A DNA stretch of 64,000 nt from Lachnospiraceae bacterium (GCA_021203205.1 JAJQBQ010000002.1:8653-72652); one strand, 5' to 3'; counted from the first letter of the stretch, positions 15,049 to 25,952 are shown. Notes: generated by a model not told the origin, from the letters alone. Numbers and translations: made by a program.

Positions 15049-16907
15049 TGACTTTTGACCCCAGTATCATCAACATTGTACATATACACAGGAAATTCTT
15101 CTTCCAGCCGTACCCTTAATGGCACATCCAGCCCAATTTTGCCAAGTTCGTCCGCATGCCGAAACACTTCTTTTGGTCTCCCGTCAAATGCGACCGCTCC
15201 CTCGTGAAGTACGATGACTCTTTCCGCGAATTCAGCGACATCTTCCATGTGGTGCGTGGTAAAAAGAACGGTTTTTCCCTTTGCGTTATACTCGTCACGC
15301 AACATGGTAAACAGATTTGTTCGATCTGCCTGTGCCAGCCCTGCGGTTGGTTCATCCAGCAACAGCACTTCCGGTTCCATAGCCAGAACACCGGCCAGTG
15401 CGGCTTTACGCTTTTCTCCACCGGAAAGGGAGAGAGGTGACCTTCCCCAGGTTTCTTCTGGAAGCTGTACCACCTGCAATGCCTGTCTGGCAAGCATTTT
15501 TGCCTGTTCCATGTTCATTCCGAGGTTTTTGGGGCCAAACATAACATCTTCCAGTACGGTTTCGTCAAATAGCTGATGATCCGGATATTGAAAAACAATA
15601 CCTGTGATCATTTTAGAAGCCTCCACCGTGCCCTGGGCAGGCTTCGCGAGTCCCCCCAGCAGATCTAAAAGCGTTGATTTGCCTGATCCCGTCTGACCAA
15701 TAATTGCAATAAATTCTCCTGCATGAATGGAAAAATTCACATCCCTTAACGCAACCACCTGCATGTCAGTTCCACTGAAATATCTTTGCGTTACATGATT
15801 TAATTCAACTAATTTCTCTCCATCTTTTCTCTTCTTCAGATCAGGAGAAAAATGAGAATTCCTGATATAATTTTTCTTTTTCTCTTTCCCGCTTTTTTTT
15901 AATTCTTCTGCATTTCCCGATATTCCGGCGTTGTTTGTCGTTTCATCCTTTTTCCATATCCCAGGACTTTTAACTTTCTCTCTGGTCCCTTCCTCTTTTT
16001 TAACTTTCACACCTGTATCAGTCATGCGGTTCATACGAATTCCTGTGCACTGTGCTCCTATTAAACACGAAAGTTCCCGTCTCAATTCTTCTTCTGTCAT
16101 GACGCCCTGGCGAATCGGAAGTCCTCTGAACCGCAGTTCTGCGGCAATCCCCGCTGCCTGCGGAAGTTCAAGTCCAAGCTCTCTAATCTGATTTTCGTTC
16201 TGAAAAATGTCTTCGGGTTTCCCGGACAGAACAATTCTTCCGCGATCCATCACGCAAATTCTGTCTGCTAAAAGTGCTTCCTCCACATCGTGGGTGAGCA
16301 TCACGATTGCAATTTGCTTCTCGCCGCGTAACTTTTCTATCGCATGCAGAACCTCCCGTCTCCCTTGCGGATCCAGCATGGAAGTCGCTTCATCTAACAC
16401 CATGCATTTTGGCTGCATTGCCAATACACCTGCGATGGCCGCCAGTTGCTTCTGCCCACCTGAAAGATATTCCACAGGGAAATTTGCCCTGTCGGAGAGA
16501 CCGACAGATTTCAGAGCCTCATCGACCCTGTTTCGAATTTCGTCCGTCGGCAGTCCCAGGTTCTCCGGTCCGAAGGCGACCTCATCTTCCAGCAGCTGTG
16601 CCACCAGCTGATTATCCGGATTCTGAAATACCATGCCCACTGTGCTGCGGATGGCATACAGGTTCGCCTCATCCGCCGTGCTCTTCCCTTCGATTAGAAC
16701 ACTGCCGTCTGTCGGCATCAAAAGTGCATTCAAATGTCTTGCCAGCGTCGTTTTTCCGCTGCCGTTGGCCCCCAGAATGACGACAAATTCTCCCTCTTCG
16801 ACGGAAAATTTTAGCGCATCCAGAGATTTCTTTTGGGATATGATATCTCCATCCTCATTTTTCGTAGTATATATGTGGGTGAGATTACTGACCTCGATTA
16901 AACTCAT
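14982..16907 (-). CDS. ecfA: fused ECF transporter ATPase (EcfA1-EcfA2 in one chain)
   Basis: 641 residues, twice the usual length. ATPase 1 (residues 1-280) has GANGSGKT at 46-53, LSGGQKQ and LDEATSMLD. A linker of about 90 charged residues rich in Lys/Glu/Gly follows. ATPase 2 (about 375-620) has GQTGSGKST, LSGGEKR and LLLDEPTAGLAQ, where the normally conserved D-loop aspartate (GLDP) is replaced by Ala-Gln. In most Firmicutes these are separate genes ecfA1 and ecfA2. Start at 16907 is set by GGAG six bases upstream. The last about 20 residues derive from a MITE-like insertion. Powers vitamin uptake with EcfT. Confidence 0.93.
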   Translation of the reverse strand: MSLIEVSNLTHIYTTKNEDGDIISQKKSLDALKFSVEEGEFVVILGANGSGKTTLARHLNALLMPTDGSVLIEGKSTADEANLYAIRSTVGMVFQNPDNQLVAQLLEDEVAFGPENLGLPTDEIRNRVDEALKSVGLSDRANFPVEYLSGGQKQLAAIAGVLAMQPKCMVLDEATSMLDPQGRREVLHAIEKLRGEKQIAIVMLTHDVEEALLADRICVMDRGRIVLSGKPEDIFQNENQIRELGLELPQAAGIAAELRFRGLPIRQGVMTEEELRRELSCLIGAQCTGIRMNRMTDTGVKVKKEEGTREKVKSPGIWKKDETTNNAGISGNAEELKKSGKEKKKNYIRNSHFSPDLKKRKDGEKLVELNHVTQRYFSGTDMQVVALRDVNFSIHAGEFIAIIGQTGSGKSTLLDLLGGLAKPAQGTVEASKMITGIVFQYPDHQLFDETVLEDVMFGPKNLGMNMEQAKMLARQALQVVQLPEETWGRSPLSLSGGEKRKAALAGVLAMEPEVLLLDEPTAGLAQADRTNLFTMLRDEYNAKGKTVLFTTHHMEDVAEFAERVIVLHEGAVAFDGRPKEVFRHADELGKIGLDVPLRVRLEEEFPVYMYNVDDTGVKSHDTTDCSTPSQREAFNHVLLQS

Positions 16908-17013
16908 TCTTTCTCCAAATAACACATGGCATGTCCTTTTAATATGAATTGATTCTCACAGCACACCAGGTTCCGTTGATTACAGCAAATCAAACTTTAA
17001 GCCTGGATTCTTT

Positions 17014-17043
17014 AAAAAAAGGCTGATCACCCGACCAGCCTTT
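17014..17043 (-). terminator. intrinsic terminator after rplQ
   Basis: AAGGCTG (17019-17025) pairs with CAGCCTT (17036-17042), followed by T7 on the minus strand. It marks the end of the ribosomal super-operon, so ecfA probably has its own promoter. A half-similar MITE end (TGAAACCAGA, GATGTCATC) lies at 17050-17115. Confidence 0.8.
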
Positions 17044-17143
17044 TCCTTATTTTAAAATTCATTTGTCAACATGAAACCAGACACTCTGTACGTCTGTTCT
17101 AATTGCATAAGATGTCATCATCACAGACGATAGAATCCCTTTA

Positions 17144-17686
17144 TTACACCAGCTCCAGCAGCACCATCATCGCTGCATCGCCCTTGCGCTGGCCGATCTT
17201 AACGATTCTGGTGTAACCGCCGTTGTGCTTGCTGCCGGCGTACTTCGGTGCGATCTCATCGAAGAGCTTATCAGCGACACTCACAGTTTTGGTAGCTTTC
17301 TTTTTGCCCTTGTTCTCCTTCGGCACTTCTACCACCGGATAGAGAACCGCGAGCATCTTTCTTCTGGCATAAAGGCGGGAAGGCTGATCCCTTTTGATCT
17401 TCTTATCAACCTCATCGTAGACGGTTACCTTTTTGCCGTCCACGACCTGCTTCAAGTTCTTGCCATCCTTGTCCTTGCGGGCAACTTTGGCCTTTACGGT
17501 TACTTCATCGTAATTATCTTTTTCTTTTACTGCCAGGGCAACCAGTCCCTCCGCGATTCTGCGGACTTCCTTTGCTCTCGCTTCTGTCGTCACGATTCTT
17601 CCATGATACAGTAAGCTGGTTACCTGGGAGCGGAGTAATGCTTTTCTCTGGCTGGAAGTCCGTCCCAGCTTTCTATAACCTGCCAT
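17144..17686 (-). CDS. rplQ: 50S ribosomal protein L17, with internal insertion
   Basis: 180 residues against about 115-130 in most bacteria. The normal N-terminus ([23 protein letters not shown]) and C-terminus ([25 protein letters not shown]) are intact, and the extra about 55 residues (around 65-120, Lys/Asp-rich) lie in the middle. Such inserted L17 forms are known in Lachnospiraceae. It sits 14 bp after rpoA. Confidence 0.96.
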   Translation of the reverse strand: MAGYRKLGRTSSQRKALLRSQVTSLLYHGRIVTTEARAKEVRRIAEGLVALAVKEKDNYDEVTVKAKVARKDKDGKNLKQVVDGKKVTVYDEVDKKIKRDQPSRLYARRKMLAVLYPVVEVPKENKGKKKATKTVSVADKLFDEIAPKYAGSKHNGGYTRIVKIGQRKGDAAMMVLLELV

Positions 17687-17700
17687 CTCTTACCTCCTGG

Positions 17701-18663
17701 TTAATTTTCATTCGGGCGAAGCTGAAGGCCAAGTTCCTTTAACTTGTTCAGAACCTCATCCAGCGACTTACGTCCCAGGTTACGAACCTTCATCATGTCC
17801 TCAGGTGTTCTGTTGATCAGCTCTTTGACCGTATTGATCCCAGCCCTCTTCAGGCAGTTGTAAGAACGCACGGACAGTTCAAGCTCATCTATATTCATCT
17901 CGAGCGCGCTTTCCTTCTCATCTTCCACGACTTCAGTCTTCACATCAATCGTTCTCACATTTTCGGAAAGGTCGATGAAAAGCATCAGCTGCTCGTCCAA
18001 TAATCTTGCGGCAAGGCTCACTGCCTCATCCGGTCCGATGGTACCGTTCGTATATACTTCCAATGTCAGCTTGTCAAAATCGGTCGTCTGTCCCACACGG
18101 GTATCCTCGACAATCATGTTGACACGCTCCACCGGTGTATAAATCGAATCGATCGCGATCACACCGATCGGCAGATCCTGCCCTTTGTTTTTATCGGCAC
18201 TCACATAGCCTCTGCCATTCGTGATGGTGAGCTCCATGTTAAGCCTGCAGTTGTCGCCTCCGTTTAAGGTGGCGATCACCTGATCCGGATTCATGATCTC
18301 GATGTCGGCCAGCGGCTGAATGTCCGCCGCGGTGACGACACCCTCTCCCTCATACTCGATGTACACCTTGACTTCCCGTGCGGTTTCGTTATTGTTGCGA
18401 ATCGCAAGGTTTTTGATGTTCATGATGATCTCAGTGACATCTTCTTTCACCCCGGGAATCGAGCTGAACTCGTGAAGGACCCCATCAATCTTGATATGGT
18501 GAACCGCGGAGCCAGGCAAAGATGAAAGCATGATCCTTCTAAGAGAATTTCCAAGTGTTGTGCCGTACCCTCTCTCGAGCGGTTCCACGACAAACTTGCC
18601 ATACTTTTTATCTTCCGACATTTCCTCGATCGTAATCTTTGGCTTACTGTTAATATCAAGCAC
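17701..18663 (-). CDS. rpoA: RNA polymerase alpha subunit
   Basis: 320 residues. The N-terminal dimerisation and assembly domain includes [20 protein letters not shown]. The C-terminal domain has [23 protein letters not shown] and [12 protein letters not shown], the residues that contact UP elements and activators. Full length, between rpsD and rplQ. Confidence 0.98.
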   Translation of the reverse strand: MLDINSKPKITIEEMSEDKKYGKFVVEPLERGYGTTLGNSLRRIMLSSLPGSAVHHIKIDGVLHEFSSIPGVKEDVTEIIMNIKNLAIRNNNETAREVKVYIEYEGEGVVTAADIQPLADIEIMNPDQVIATLNGGDNCRLNMELTITNGRGYVSADKNKGQDLPIGVIAIDSIYTPVERVNMIVEDTRVGQTTDFDKLTLEVYTNGTIGPDEAVSLAARLLDEQLMLFIDLSENVRTIDVKTEVVEDEKESALEMNIDELELSVRSYNCLKRAGINTVKELINRTPEDMMKVRNLGRKSLDEVLNKLKELGLQLRPNEN

Positions 18664-18693
18664 TCGTAGACCCTCCTTATTGGAAACTTAAGC

Positions 18694-19287
18694 TTACTTG
18701 GAGTACAACTCGACAATAAGCATCTCATTCACCGGGATATCAATCATATCTCTGGTCGGGAGTTCTTTCACGACACCGCTTAAATTTGCATGGTCTGCTT
18801 CCAGCCACTCCGGAACCAGACGGCCATCGGTAACCTCAAGGATCTGTTTGTAACGATCTGAGGATTTGCATTTTTCCTTAATCTCGATTGTATCGCCGGC
18901 CTTTACCAGATAAGACGGAATATTCACACATTTGCCGTTCACCAGCACATGCTTGTGGTCAACAATCTGACGTGCTTCCTTTCTCGTTCTCGCATAGCCT
19001 AAGCGGAAGATTACATTATCAAGGCGGCTCTCGAGGAGGATCAGAAGGTTGTGACCAACCGTTCCTTTCATCTTCTTTGCCTTGGCATAATAATTACGGA
19101 AAGGTTTCTCAAGTACGCCATAGATAAATTTCGCTTTCTGCTTTTCCTTCAGCTGAAGGCCGTACTCACTCTGCTTCCGATTCGATCTTTTTAATTCTCT
19201 GTTGGACTTTTTGTCAATCCCAAGATATACAGGGTCAAGGCCCAACGACCTGCATCTCTTCAGTACAGGAGTTCTGTCAACTGCCAT
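18694..19287 (-). CDS. rpsD: 30S ribosomal protein S4
   Basis: 197 residues. The S4 RNA-binding fold is at [32 protein letters not shown]. The N-terminus lacks the four zinc cysteines, so this is the C-minus form. S4 nucleates 30S assembly. Here it is encoded within the alpha operon, unlike in B. subtilis. Confidence 0.97.
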   Translation of the reverse strand: MAVDRTPVLKRCRSLGLDPVYLGIDKKSNRELKRSNRKQSEYGLQLKEKQKAKFIYGVLEKPFRNYYAKAKKMKGTVGHNLLILLESRLDNVIFRLGYARTRKEARQIVDHKHVLVNGKCVNIPSYLVKAGDTIEIKEKCKSSDRYKQILEVTDGRLVPEWLEADHANLSGVVKELPTRDMIDIPVNEMLIVELYSK

Positions 19288-19306
19288 CTTAACTTATACC
19301 TCCTAA

Positions 19307-19702
19307 TTAGACTCTTCTGCGCTTCGGCGGACGGCAACCATTATGCGGAACCGGCGTAACATCCTTAATGCTGACCACTTCCAGGCCTGCTGCCTGAAGT
19401 GCGCGGATAGCCGCCTCACGACCCGAACCCGGGCCCTTTACCATAACGTCCACATACTTTAACCCATGAATCAGTGCCGCCTTTGTAGCTGCTTCCGATG
19501 CCATCTGTGCTGCATAAGGAGTCGATTTTCTTGATCCCTTGAAACCAAGTCCACCGGCACTCGCCCACGACAGTGCATTACCCTGCGTATCGGTGATGGT
19601 GACAATCGTATTATTGAACGAAGCCTGGATATGTGCCTGGCCGCGTTCTACATTCTTTTTAACGCGCTTTTTTGTTACTTTCTTCGCAACCTTTTTAGCC
19701 AT
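19307..19702 (-). CDS. rpsK: 30S ribosomal protein S11
   Basis: 131 residues. [20 protein letters not shown] and the C-terminal [18 protein letters not shown] are diagnostic. Platform protein of the 30S subunit, 28 bp after rpsM. Confidence 0.98.
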   Translation of the reverse strand: MAKKVAKKVTKKRVKKNVERGQAHIQASFNNTIVTITDTQGNALSWASAGGLGFKGSRKSTPYAAQMASEAATKAALIHGLKYVDVMVKGPGSGREAAIRALQAAGLEVVSIKDVTPVPHNGCRPPKRRRV

Positions 19703-19730
19703 TATTATCCTCCCTGTAGGGTCTCCTTAC

Positions 19731-20099
19731 TTATTTCTTCTTGTTAGCCACAGTCTTTCTCGGGCCCTTGCGTGTGCGCGCGTTCGTCTTGGTCTTCTGA
19801 CCGCGAACCGGCAGGCCTTTTCTGTGACGGATGCCGCGATAGCAGCCGATCTCCTGCAGACGCTTGATATTCAGTGCAACTTCTCTTCTCAAGTCGCCTT
19901 CCACCGTGTAATGCTGTTCGATGACATCGCTGATTCTGCGAACTTCATCATCGGTCAGATCCTTCACGCGTGTATCAGGACTTACTTCCGCCGCTTCGAG
20001 AATCTTGTTCGAGCTGACTCTGCCAATGCCATAAATATAGGTCAGGCCGATCTCTACGCGCTTTTCTCTTGGCAAATCAATACCAGATATACGAGCCAT
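19731..20099 (-). CDS. rpsM: 30S ribosomal protein S13
   Basis: 122 residues. [25 protein letters not shown] at the start, the [25 protein letters not shown] tail at the end. Head protein contacting the P-site tRNA. Confidence 0.98.
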   Translation of the reverse strand: MARISGIDLPREKRVEIGLTYIYGIGRVSSNKILEAAEVSPDTRVKDLTDDEVRRISDVIEQHYTVEGDLRREVALNIKRLQEIGCYRGIRHRKGLPVRGQKTKTNARTRKGPRKTVANKKK

Positions 20100-20266
20100 G
20101 TTGTATGAACCTCCACTTGAAACTAAAGTAGCCGCCCGGCCGTAGCCCGTCCAACTGGACGTCTGAAATGTAGTACGGTAAGCAGAACTTTTTCATAATG
20201 ATAAATATTTTAAAGCAATGATCCCTACGGTACGGGTCAATGCTGCAGCCGCAATGCATGGACAAC

Positions 20267-20380
20267 TTATCCCTGTCTCTGTTTGTGCTTCGGGTTTTCG
20301 CAGATAACACGGATGCTGCCTTTTCTCTTGATAATCTTGCACTTCTCGCAGATAGGCTTCACTGATGATCTAACCTTCAT
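20267..20380 (-). CDS. rpmJ: 50S ribosomal protein L36
   Basis: 37 residues, [20 protein letters not shown] and onward to [10 protein letters not shown]. The CxxC and C-x4-H residues form the zinc site, so this is the zinc-binding (C+) type. AGGAGG precedes the ATG at 20380. Too short for routine gene finding but in its standard place between infA and rpsM. Confidence 0.97.
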   Translation of the reverse strand: MKVRSSVKPICEKCKIIKRKGSIRVICENPKHKQRQG

Positions 20381-20472
20381 GGTTAATCCTCCTTTCAAAA
20401 AAGTCCACCGATGAATATAGCATGGATTTTTCTTTATTGCAAGCTTCTTTTACATAAAATTTCCATAATTTG

Positions 20473-20494
20473 TTACTATTGTGAAATAGTAACT
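20473..20494. other. short perfect hairpin after infA
   Basis: GTTACTATT pairs with AATAGTAAC across 4 bases right at the infA stop. No T-run follows, so processing or stability seems more likely than termination. Confidence 0.45.
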
Positions 20495-20712
20495 TATTTG
20501 TCTCTCCAGATGATTCTACCTTTTGTCAGGTCATAAGGAGAGAGCTCCATCTTCACCTTATCACCAGGCAAAATTCGAATGAAATTCATACGAAGTTTGC
20601 CGCTGATATGTGCCAGTACCTTATGGCCGTTCGGCAATTCCACCTGAAACATTGCATTCGGCAGCTTCTCAACGACAGTACCCTCAATTTCTATAACATC
20701 TGATTTGGACAT
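20494..20712 (-). CDS. infA: translation initiation factor IF-1
   Basis: 72 residues: [22 protein letters not shown] and on to [13 protein letters not shown], the S1-like OB fold. The start at 20712 is set by GGAGGT six bases upstream; a longer open frame to 20757 has no site. Full family length. Confidence 0.98.
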   Translation of the reverse strand: MSKSDVIEIEGTVVEKLPNAMFQVELPNGHKVLAHISGKLRMNFIRILPGDKVKMELSPYDLTKGRIIWRDK

Positions 20713-20759
20713 TGATACCTCCATTTGTTTTAAAGCGTGAATTCCACCCACAAACATTT

Positions 20760-21518
20760 CTATTCTTTTTTCAGCGAAAGGATCTCCGGATCTCCGTCTG
20801 TGATCAGCACCGTGTTTTCATAGTGGGCAGCAAGAGAATGATCCTGTGTCACTACAGTCCAGTCATCATCCAGCCATTCAACCCGCCATGTTCCAAGTGT
20901 AATCATGGGTTCAATCGCCAGAGTCATACCTGCGCGAAGCTTTGGACCGCGCCTGAGCTGTCTGAAATTCGCAATCTGCGGATCTTCATGCATCTGTTCG
21001 CCGATACCATGCCCGGAAAGGTCCCGCACAACCCCACAGCCGTTCTTTTCTGCATAACTCCCTATGGCGGTTGAAATATCATTCAAATGACAGCCTGCCC
21101 TCGCATAGCGTATTCCTTCGTAGAAACACTCCTGCGTGATGCGCATCAGCCGCTTTGCCTTCGGTGAAACCTCACCCACCGCATGTGTGCGGGCCGCGTC
21201 GGAATGATATCCCTTATAACACAGAGCCGTATCAAGACTGACAATATCTCCTTCTTTCAGGTGCCTTTTTTTGCTGGGAATTCCATGCACAACTTCCTCA
21301 TTAATTGAGATACAGATGGAAGCCGGAAACCCTTCGTAATGGAGGCAGGCCGGAGTGCAGCCGTAGCTTCGTATCACTTCTTCACCGACACGATCAATCT
21401 GATACGTTGTAACTCCGGGCTGAATGATCTTCGCCATCTCCTCATGTACAATCGCAAGAATTCTTCCCGCTTCCCTCATCAGTGCAATCTCAGACTGAGA
21501 CTTAATCGTGATAGACAT
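20760..21518 (-). CDS. map: methionine aminopeptidase, type I
   Basis: 252 residues. Metal ligands are visible: Asp in SLDTAL and in GYHSDAART, His in SGHGIG, Glu in AIEPM and in HYENTV. Removes the initiator methionine. Placed between adk and infA as in most Firmicutes. Confidence 0.97.
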   Translation of the reverse strand: MSITIKSQSEIALMREAGRILAIVHEEMAKIIQPGVTTYQIDRVGEEVIRSYGCTPACLHYEGFPASICISINEEVVHGIPSKKRHLKEGDIVSLDTALCYKGYHSDAARTHAVGEVSPKAKRLMRITQECFYEGIRYARAGCHLNDISTAIGSYAEKNGCGVVRDLSGHGIGEQMHEDPQIANFRQLRRGPKLRAGMTLAIEPMITLGTWRVEWLDDDWTVVTQDHSLAAHYENTVLITDGDPEILSLKKE

Positions 21519-21640
21519 ATTCGACCTCTTCCAGAGCCCATAGAGCCAATTTCATGATACCATGAATCAGAATCCACAATATAGGTTCCGACAATGCAGG
21601 CTCTTACATCAAAATATCTCTTCCGGATGTCTCACACGTC

Positions 21641-21686
21641 CAATCGTTTCGCATAGTGAAACATATTTCGCTATGCGAAACGATTG
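21641..21686. repeat. long palindrome between adk and map
   Basis: Arms 21641-21661 and 21666-21686 pair at 20 of 21 positions (one G-T) around a 4-base loop. There is no T-run on the minus strand, and the flanking genes are co-directional, so this is not an obvious terminator. It may be a REP-like element or mRNA stabiliser. Confidence 0.7.
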
Positions 21687-21705
21687 TCTTCATACTTATT
21701 TGAAG

Positions 21706-22347
21706 TTACTTCAAAATATCCTGAATCTGTGCGAACACCTGCATCATGTCGACGGTACCGTCCACGTTTTTCAGCGCACCGCATTTCTCATAATAGTCAA
21801 TGAGCGGCTGCGTCTGCGCATGATAGACATCCAGACGCTTCTTTACAGTCTCCGGCTTGTCATCATCTCTTAAGATGAGCTTTGCACCGCAGCGGTCACA
21901 GATACCTTCCTGCTTCGGCGGAATGCTGACAATGTGGTAGGTAGCCCCACAGGACACACACGCTCTGCGGCCGGACATTCTCTCTACGATATTCTCATCC
22001 GGCACATCCACATTGATGGCAAAATCAATCTTGTCGCCTGCTTTCGCAAGGGCGGCATCCAGTGACTCTGCCTGAGGAATAGTGCGTGGAAACCCGTCCA
22101 GCACGTAACCGTTTTTGCAGTCATCCTTCTGCACACGGTCAACCACAAGATCCACCACAAGCTCATCCGGAACCAAAAGTCCCTGATCCATATAGGTCTT
22201 CACTTTCGTGCCCAGCTCGGTGCCTTCCTTGATGTTCGCGCGGAAGATATCGCCGGTTGAAATATGCGGAATTCCGTAAGTATCCGCTATCATTTTCGCC
22301 TGTGTGCCCTTACCGGCGCCAGGCGCTCCTAACATAACAAGCTTCAT
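21706..22347 (-). CDS. adk: adenylate kinase
   Basis: 213 residues. [10 protein letters not shown] is the P-loop, DGFPRT the conserved core. The lid carries CVSCG...CDRCG, four cysteines that bind zinc as in Gram-positive long-form enzymes. Interconverts AMP + ATP and 2 ADP. Confidence 0.98.
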   Translation of the reverse strand: MKLVMLGAPGAGKGTQAKMIADTYGIPHISTGDIFRANIKEGTELGTKVKTYMDQGLLVPDELVVDLVVDRVQKDDCKNGYVLDGFPRTIPQAESLDAALAKAGDKIDFAINVDVPDENIVERMSGRRACVSCGATYHIVSIPPKQEGICDRCGAKLILRDDDKPETVKKRLDVYHAQTQPLIDYYEKCGALKNVDGTVDMMQVFAQIQDILK

Positions 22348-22368
22348 GTTTATTCCTCAATTATTTCT

Positions 22369-22402
22369 TCCCTGCCCCGAAACATTGACCGGGACAGGGA
22401 CA
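22369..22402. other. GC-rich hairpin between secY and adk
   Basis: TCCCTG.CCCG pairs with CGGG.CAGGGA around 10 bases, in the 83-base secY-adk gap. Not followed by a T-run; possible processing site. Confidence 0.4.
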
Positions 22403-22430
22403 ACCAGATTTTAAACATCGTTTCTTTTTA

Positions 22431-23738
22431 TTACTCTGCCAGGAACCCGCGATAATTTCTCACAACCATCATGGACTCAATCGCCTTCATCGTCTCAAGC
22501 ACAACGCCTACGATAATGATGAGCGATGTTCCGCCAAAGCTGATATCTGCTCCGAATACGCCGGAGAAGAAGATTGGTACCGTAGCAACAATAATCAGAC
22601 CAACCGCGCCGATGAAAACGACGTATCCCAGGATCTTATTCAGATAATCCGTCGTCGGTGCACCCGGTCGAATACCCGGAATAAAGCCGCCCTGCTTTTT
22701 CATGTTGTTCGAAACTTCCATCGGATTAAAGGTAATCGAGGTGTAGAAGTAAGAGAAGAACACAATCAGGAGGACATACACAATAAACCCGATGGTATAC
22801 TGCATGTTATCCAGGTTGAACCAATAGCTGGTGGTCAGATAATGCGTCCAGGTTGCTGAGGAGCCGAACAGGTTTGCAATAATAACCGGGAACTGCATCA
22901 GAGAAGATGCAAAAATGACCGGAATAACGCTGGATGTGTTAACTTTCAGCGGAATATAAGAACTGTTTCCTCCGATCATTCTTCTCCCGACAACTTTCTG
23001 GGAATACTGAACCGGAATGCGGCGCTCACCGGCATTCAGGACAACAACAAATGCTACCACGAATACGATAATGGCAATAATTACCACTGCGCCAAGGATC
23101 GAATAACCGATACCTTTCTCGTACTGTCCGGATACATACTTTGTAAAGAGAGACGCGATATCTTCCGGAATTCTGGATACAATATTGAACAGAAGTACCA
23201 TGGAGATACCATTTCCTACACCGAACTCCGTGATCTGCTCACCGATCCACATAACTGCTGCGGAACCGGCCGTCATGGAGAATACAGACATAAGCACATT
23301 CCAGAACGTATATTCGTCGCCGAACAGGCCAAGGTTGCCAAAGCCGATGGCCATGGCAATACTCTCGATCAGCGCAAGCGCAACTGTGAGGTATCTTGTA
23401 CCTGCCGCAAGTTTCTTTCTGCCCTCTTCGCCTTCGCGCTGCATCTCTTCCAGCTTCGGAATTGCGATCGTCAAAAGCTGAATGATGATGGATGACGTGA
23501 TGTACGGGGTGATGCTCAGTGCGAATACGGAATAGTCGCTGAACGAACCGCCGGTCATGGCGTCAAAGAATCCAAAGCTGCCAGAGTACTGCGAGAGCAC
23601 AGACGAGATGACACTCGAATCTGTGCCCGGAATCGGCAGCTGTGCGCCGATTCGCAGTACCAGAAGCATCAGAAAGGTGAAGAACAGCTTGCCCCGAATC
23701 TCTTTAATTTTAAATGCGTTAACAAGCGTTTTGATCAT
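22431..23738 (-). CDS. secY: preprotein translocase subunit SecY
   Basis: 435 residues with about ten hydrophobic helices. GSFSDYSVFALSITPYITSSIIIQLL is the plug/TM2 region and GVGNGISMVL the TM4-5 region. Its start directly follows the rplO stop. Core of the Sec channel in the membrane. Confidence 0.98.
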   Translation of the reverse strand: MIKTLVNAFKIKEIRGKLFFTFLMLLVLRIGAQLPIPGTDSSVISSVLSQYSGSFGFFDAMTGGSFSDYSVFALSITPYITSSIIIQLLTIAIPKLEEMQREGEEGRKKLAAGTRYLTVALALIESIAMAIGFGNLGLFGDEYTFWNVLMSVFSMTAGSAAVMWIGEQITEFGVGNGISMVLLFNIVSRIPEDIASLFTKYVSGQYEKGIGYSILGAVVIIAIIVFVVAFVVVLNAGERRIPVQYSQKVVGRRMIGGNSSYIPLKVNTSSVIPVIFASSLMQFPVIIANLFGSSATWTHYLTTSYWFNLDNMQYTIGFIVYVLLIVFFSYFYTSITFNPMEVSNNMKKQGGFIPGIRPGAPTTDYLNKILGYVVFIGAVGLIIVATVPIFFSGVFGADISFGGTSLIIIVGVVLETMKAIESMMVVRNYRGFLAE

Positions 23739-24179
23739 TTATAATACCTCGCAGGTTCCGCCAGCCGCTTCAATTTTGGCTTTTGCTCCTTCACTGAATG
23801 CATTTGCTTTGACGGTAAGTTTTTTCGTCAGCTCTCCGTTCGCCAGAATCTTCACGCCGTCACGCGGATTCTTAACGATGCCTTCCTCAATCAACGTCTC
23901 GACCGTAACCACAGAGCCGTCCTCAAAGCGCTCAAGCGCTGCTACGTTGATGGCTACAATTTCTTTCGAATTGATATTCGTGAAGCCTCTCTTCGGCAGT
24001 CTGCGATACAAAGGCATCTGACCGCCTTCAAAACCGACTCTCGGCGCGCCGCTGCGGGCTTTCTGTCCCTTGTGGCCCTTACCTGCAGTCTTGCCGTTGC
24101 CCGAGCCGTGACCGCGGCCTCTGCGGAAGTTATCGCTGTGAACAGAGCCGGCCGCCGGACTTAAATTCGATAAATCCAT
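23739..24179 (-). CDS. rplO: 50S ribosomal protein L15
   Basis: 146 residues: [52 protein letters not shown]. Full length. Confidence 0.98.
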   Translation of the reverse strand: MDLSNLSPAAGSVHSDNFRRGRGHGSGNGKTAGKGHKGQKARSGAPRVGFEGGQMPLYRRLPKRGFTNINSKEIVAINVAALERFEDGSVVTVETLIEEGIVKNPRDGVKILANGELTKKLTVKANAFSEGAKAKIEAAGGTCEVL

Positions 24180-24189
24180 GTCGCACCTC

Positions 24190-24372
24190 CTAAATTTCTT
24201 CTACTTTTACCAGGTGCCTCACCTGCTGTACCATGCCGCGGATCGCTTCATTGTCCTTCTGCTCTACCGTCTGGTGAAGCTTGTGGAGTCCCAGAGCTTC
24301 AACTGTCTTCTTGTGCTTCGGAATGGCGCCGATCGTTGACTTTACTAACGTAATCTTTAACTTTTCAGCCAT
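24190..24372 (-). CDS. rpmD: 50S ribosomal protein L30
   Basis: 60 residues: [25 protein letters not shown], with [21 protein letters not shown]. Typical bacterial short L30. Confidence 0.97.
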   Translation of the reverse strand: MAEKLKITLVKSTIGAIPKHKKTVEALGLHKLHQTVEQKDNEAIRGMVQQVRHLVKVEEI

Positions 24373-24407
24373 GATAAATCTAACCTCCTTATGGTCTTCC
24401 GGATGAA

Positions 24408-24463
24408 ATAACCGGCTTACCTGTCTCCCGCGTAAAATTGAAACGGTAACAGGTAAGAGTTAT
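24408..24463. other. hairpin in the rpsE-rpmD gap
   Basis: CTTACCTGT (24416-24424) pairs perfectly with ACAGGTAAG (24449-24457), extended by ATAAC/GTTAT. It is in a 109-base gap, unusually long for this operon. No T-run. Confidence 0.55.
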
Positions 24464-24481
24464 CCATTCTTCCGGCAATCC

Positions 24482-24991
24482 TTAGCTTATAACTTCCTCG
24501 ACAGCCTTGCCGCGAAGTCTCGCAACCTCCTCAGGAGTCTTTAACTGAGCCAGCCCCGCCATCGTAGCGAGCACGACATTCTGCTTGTTGTTTGAACCGA
24601 GGGACTTGGTACGGATATTCTTGATACCTGCCATCTCCAGCACGCTTCGCGCCGGACCGCCTGCGATTACACCGGTACCGGCATTGGCCTTCTTTAAAAG
24701 CACCTGTGCGCTTCCGAAAATACCGATGGTGTCGTGCGGAATGCTCTGATTCTCATCAATCGGAACTTCAATGAGACTCTTTGTGGCTTCTTCCCTTGCC
24801 TTGCGAACCGCTTCCGGAATCTCAGTCGCCTTGCCGGTGCCTACACCGACATGCCCATGGCCGTCACCAACCACCACGAGAGCGGCGAATCTCATGTTGC
24901 GTCCGCCTTTTACTACTTTGGTAACGCGCTTTATGGCAACGGTTCTCTCCTCGAGTTCCATCTGACTTGCGTCGATAATAGTACGCTTCAT
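24482..24991 (-). CDS. rpsE: 30S ribosomal protein S5
   Basis: 169 residues from ATG 24991 (AGGAGGAG upstream); the longer frame to 25126 overlaps rpl[31 protein letters not shown] is diagnostic. Contributes to decoding accuracy. Confidence 0.98.
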   Translation of the reverse strand: MKRTIIDASQMELEERTVAIKRVTKVVKGGRNMRFAALVVVGDGHGHVGVGTGKATEIPEAVRKAREEATKSLIEVPIDENQSIPHDTIGIFGSAQVLLKKANAGTGVIAGGPARSVLEMAGIKNIRTKSLGSNNKQNVVLATMAGLAQLKTPEEVARLRGKAVEEVIS

Positions 24992-25004
24992 GTTTCTCCT
25001 CCTA

Positions 25005-25373
25005 TTAGAAATCCAGGCCGGCTTCTCTGGCAGCTTCTGCCAACGCCTGAACCTTGCCGTGATAAATGTAGCCGCCTCTGTCAAAGACAACCGTAGTGAT
25101 TCCCTTTTCCAGAGCTCTTGCTGCAATTACCTTGCCAACCTGTGCCGCTGCAGCCACATCATCCGTGTACTGCAGTTCTTCGCTGATCTCTTTTTCGAGG
25201 GTACTTGCGGATACGAGCGTCGTAGCCGCAACATCGTCAATGATCTGCGCGTACATGTGACGGTTGCTGCGGAAGACAGCAAGACGAGGTCTGTCTGCAG
25301 TGCCACTTAACTGGTTGCGCAGTCTCCTGTGTTTTTTCACACGGATTTCTGATCTGTTTCTCTTACTAACCAT
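25005..25373 (-). CDS. rplR: 50S ribosomal protein L18
   Basis: 122 residues. Start at ATG 25373 with GGAG eight bases upstream, rather than GTG 25382, which abuts the site. [18 protein letters not shown] and [21 protein letters not shown] are the 5S-rRNA-binding core. Confidence 0.97.
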   Translation of the reverse strand: MVSKRNRSEIRVKKHRRLRNQLSGTADRPRLAVFRSNRHMYAQIIDDVAATTLVSASTLEKEISEELQYTDDVAAAAQVGKVIAARALEKGITTVVFDRGGYIYHGKVQALAEAAREAGLDF

Positions 25374-25390
25374 TTTTGCCACTCCTTACT

Positions 25391-25933
25391 TTACTTTTTA
25401 CCTGTCTTGCCGACTTTACGACGGATGGTCTCATCCGCATACTTGATGCCTTTGCCCTTGTAAGGTTCCGGCGCTCTCTTCTTACGGATCTCGGCGGCGT
25501 ACTGTCCAACCTTCTCCTTGTCAATTCCCTTTACGATGATCTTGTTCTGACCTTCCACAACAGCCTCAAGCCCTTCCGGATCCATCATCTCTACCGGGTG
25601 TGAATAGCCTAAGGACAGGATCAGCTTCTTACCCTGCTTCTGGCAGCGATAGCCGACGCCGTTGATCTCAAGAACCTTCTCATAACCCTTTGTTACGCCG
25701 ATCACCATATTGTTGATCAGAGTTCTCGTAAGACCGTGGAGAGACTTCATCTTCTTCAGATCATTCGGTCTGGTCACCACAATCTCGGAACCTTCCTGTT
25801 TGATTGTCATCTCCGCCGGGAGCACTCTGGTGAGTGTTCCCTTCGGTCCCTTTACCGTCACTTTATTATTTTCTGCGATATCGACAGTAACGCCTGCCGG
25901 TATAGCGATAGGCATTTTCCCAATTCGTGACAT
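25391..25933 (-). CDS. rplF: 50S ribosomal protein L6
   Basis: 180 residues: [23 protein letters not shown], and the C-terminal [13 protein letters not shown] motif. Full length. Confidence 0.98.
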   Translation of the reverse strand: MSRIGKMPIAIPAGVTVDIAENNKVTVKGPKGTLTRVLPAEMTIKQEGSEIVVTRPNDLKKMKSLHGLTRTLINNMVIGVTKGYEKVLEINGVGYRCQKQGKKLILSLGYSHPVEMMDPEGLEAVVEGQNKIIVKGIDKEKVGQYAAEIRKKRAPEPYKGKGIKYADETIRRKVGKTGKK

Positions 25934-25952
25934 GCCGTACCTCCTTATATTC

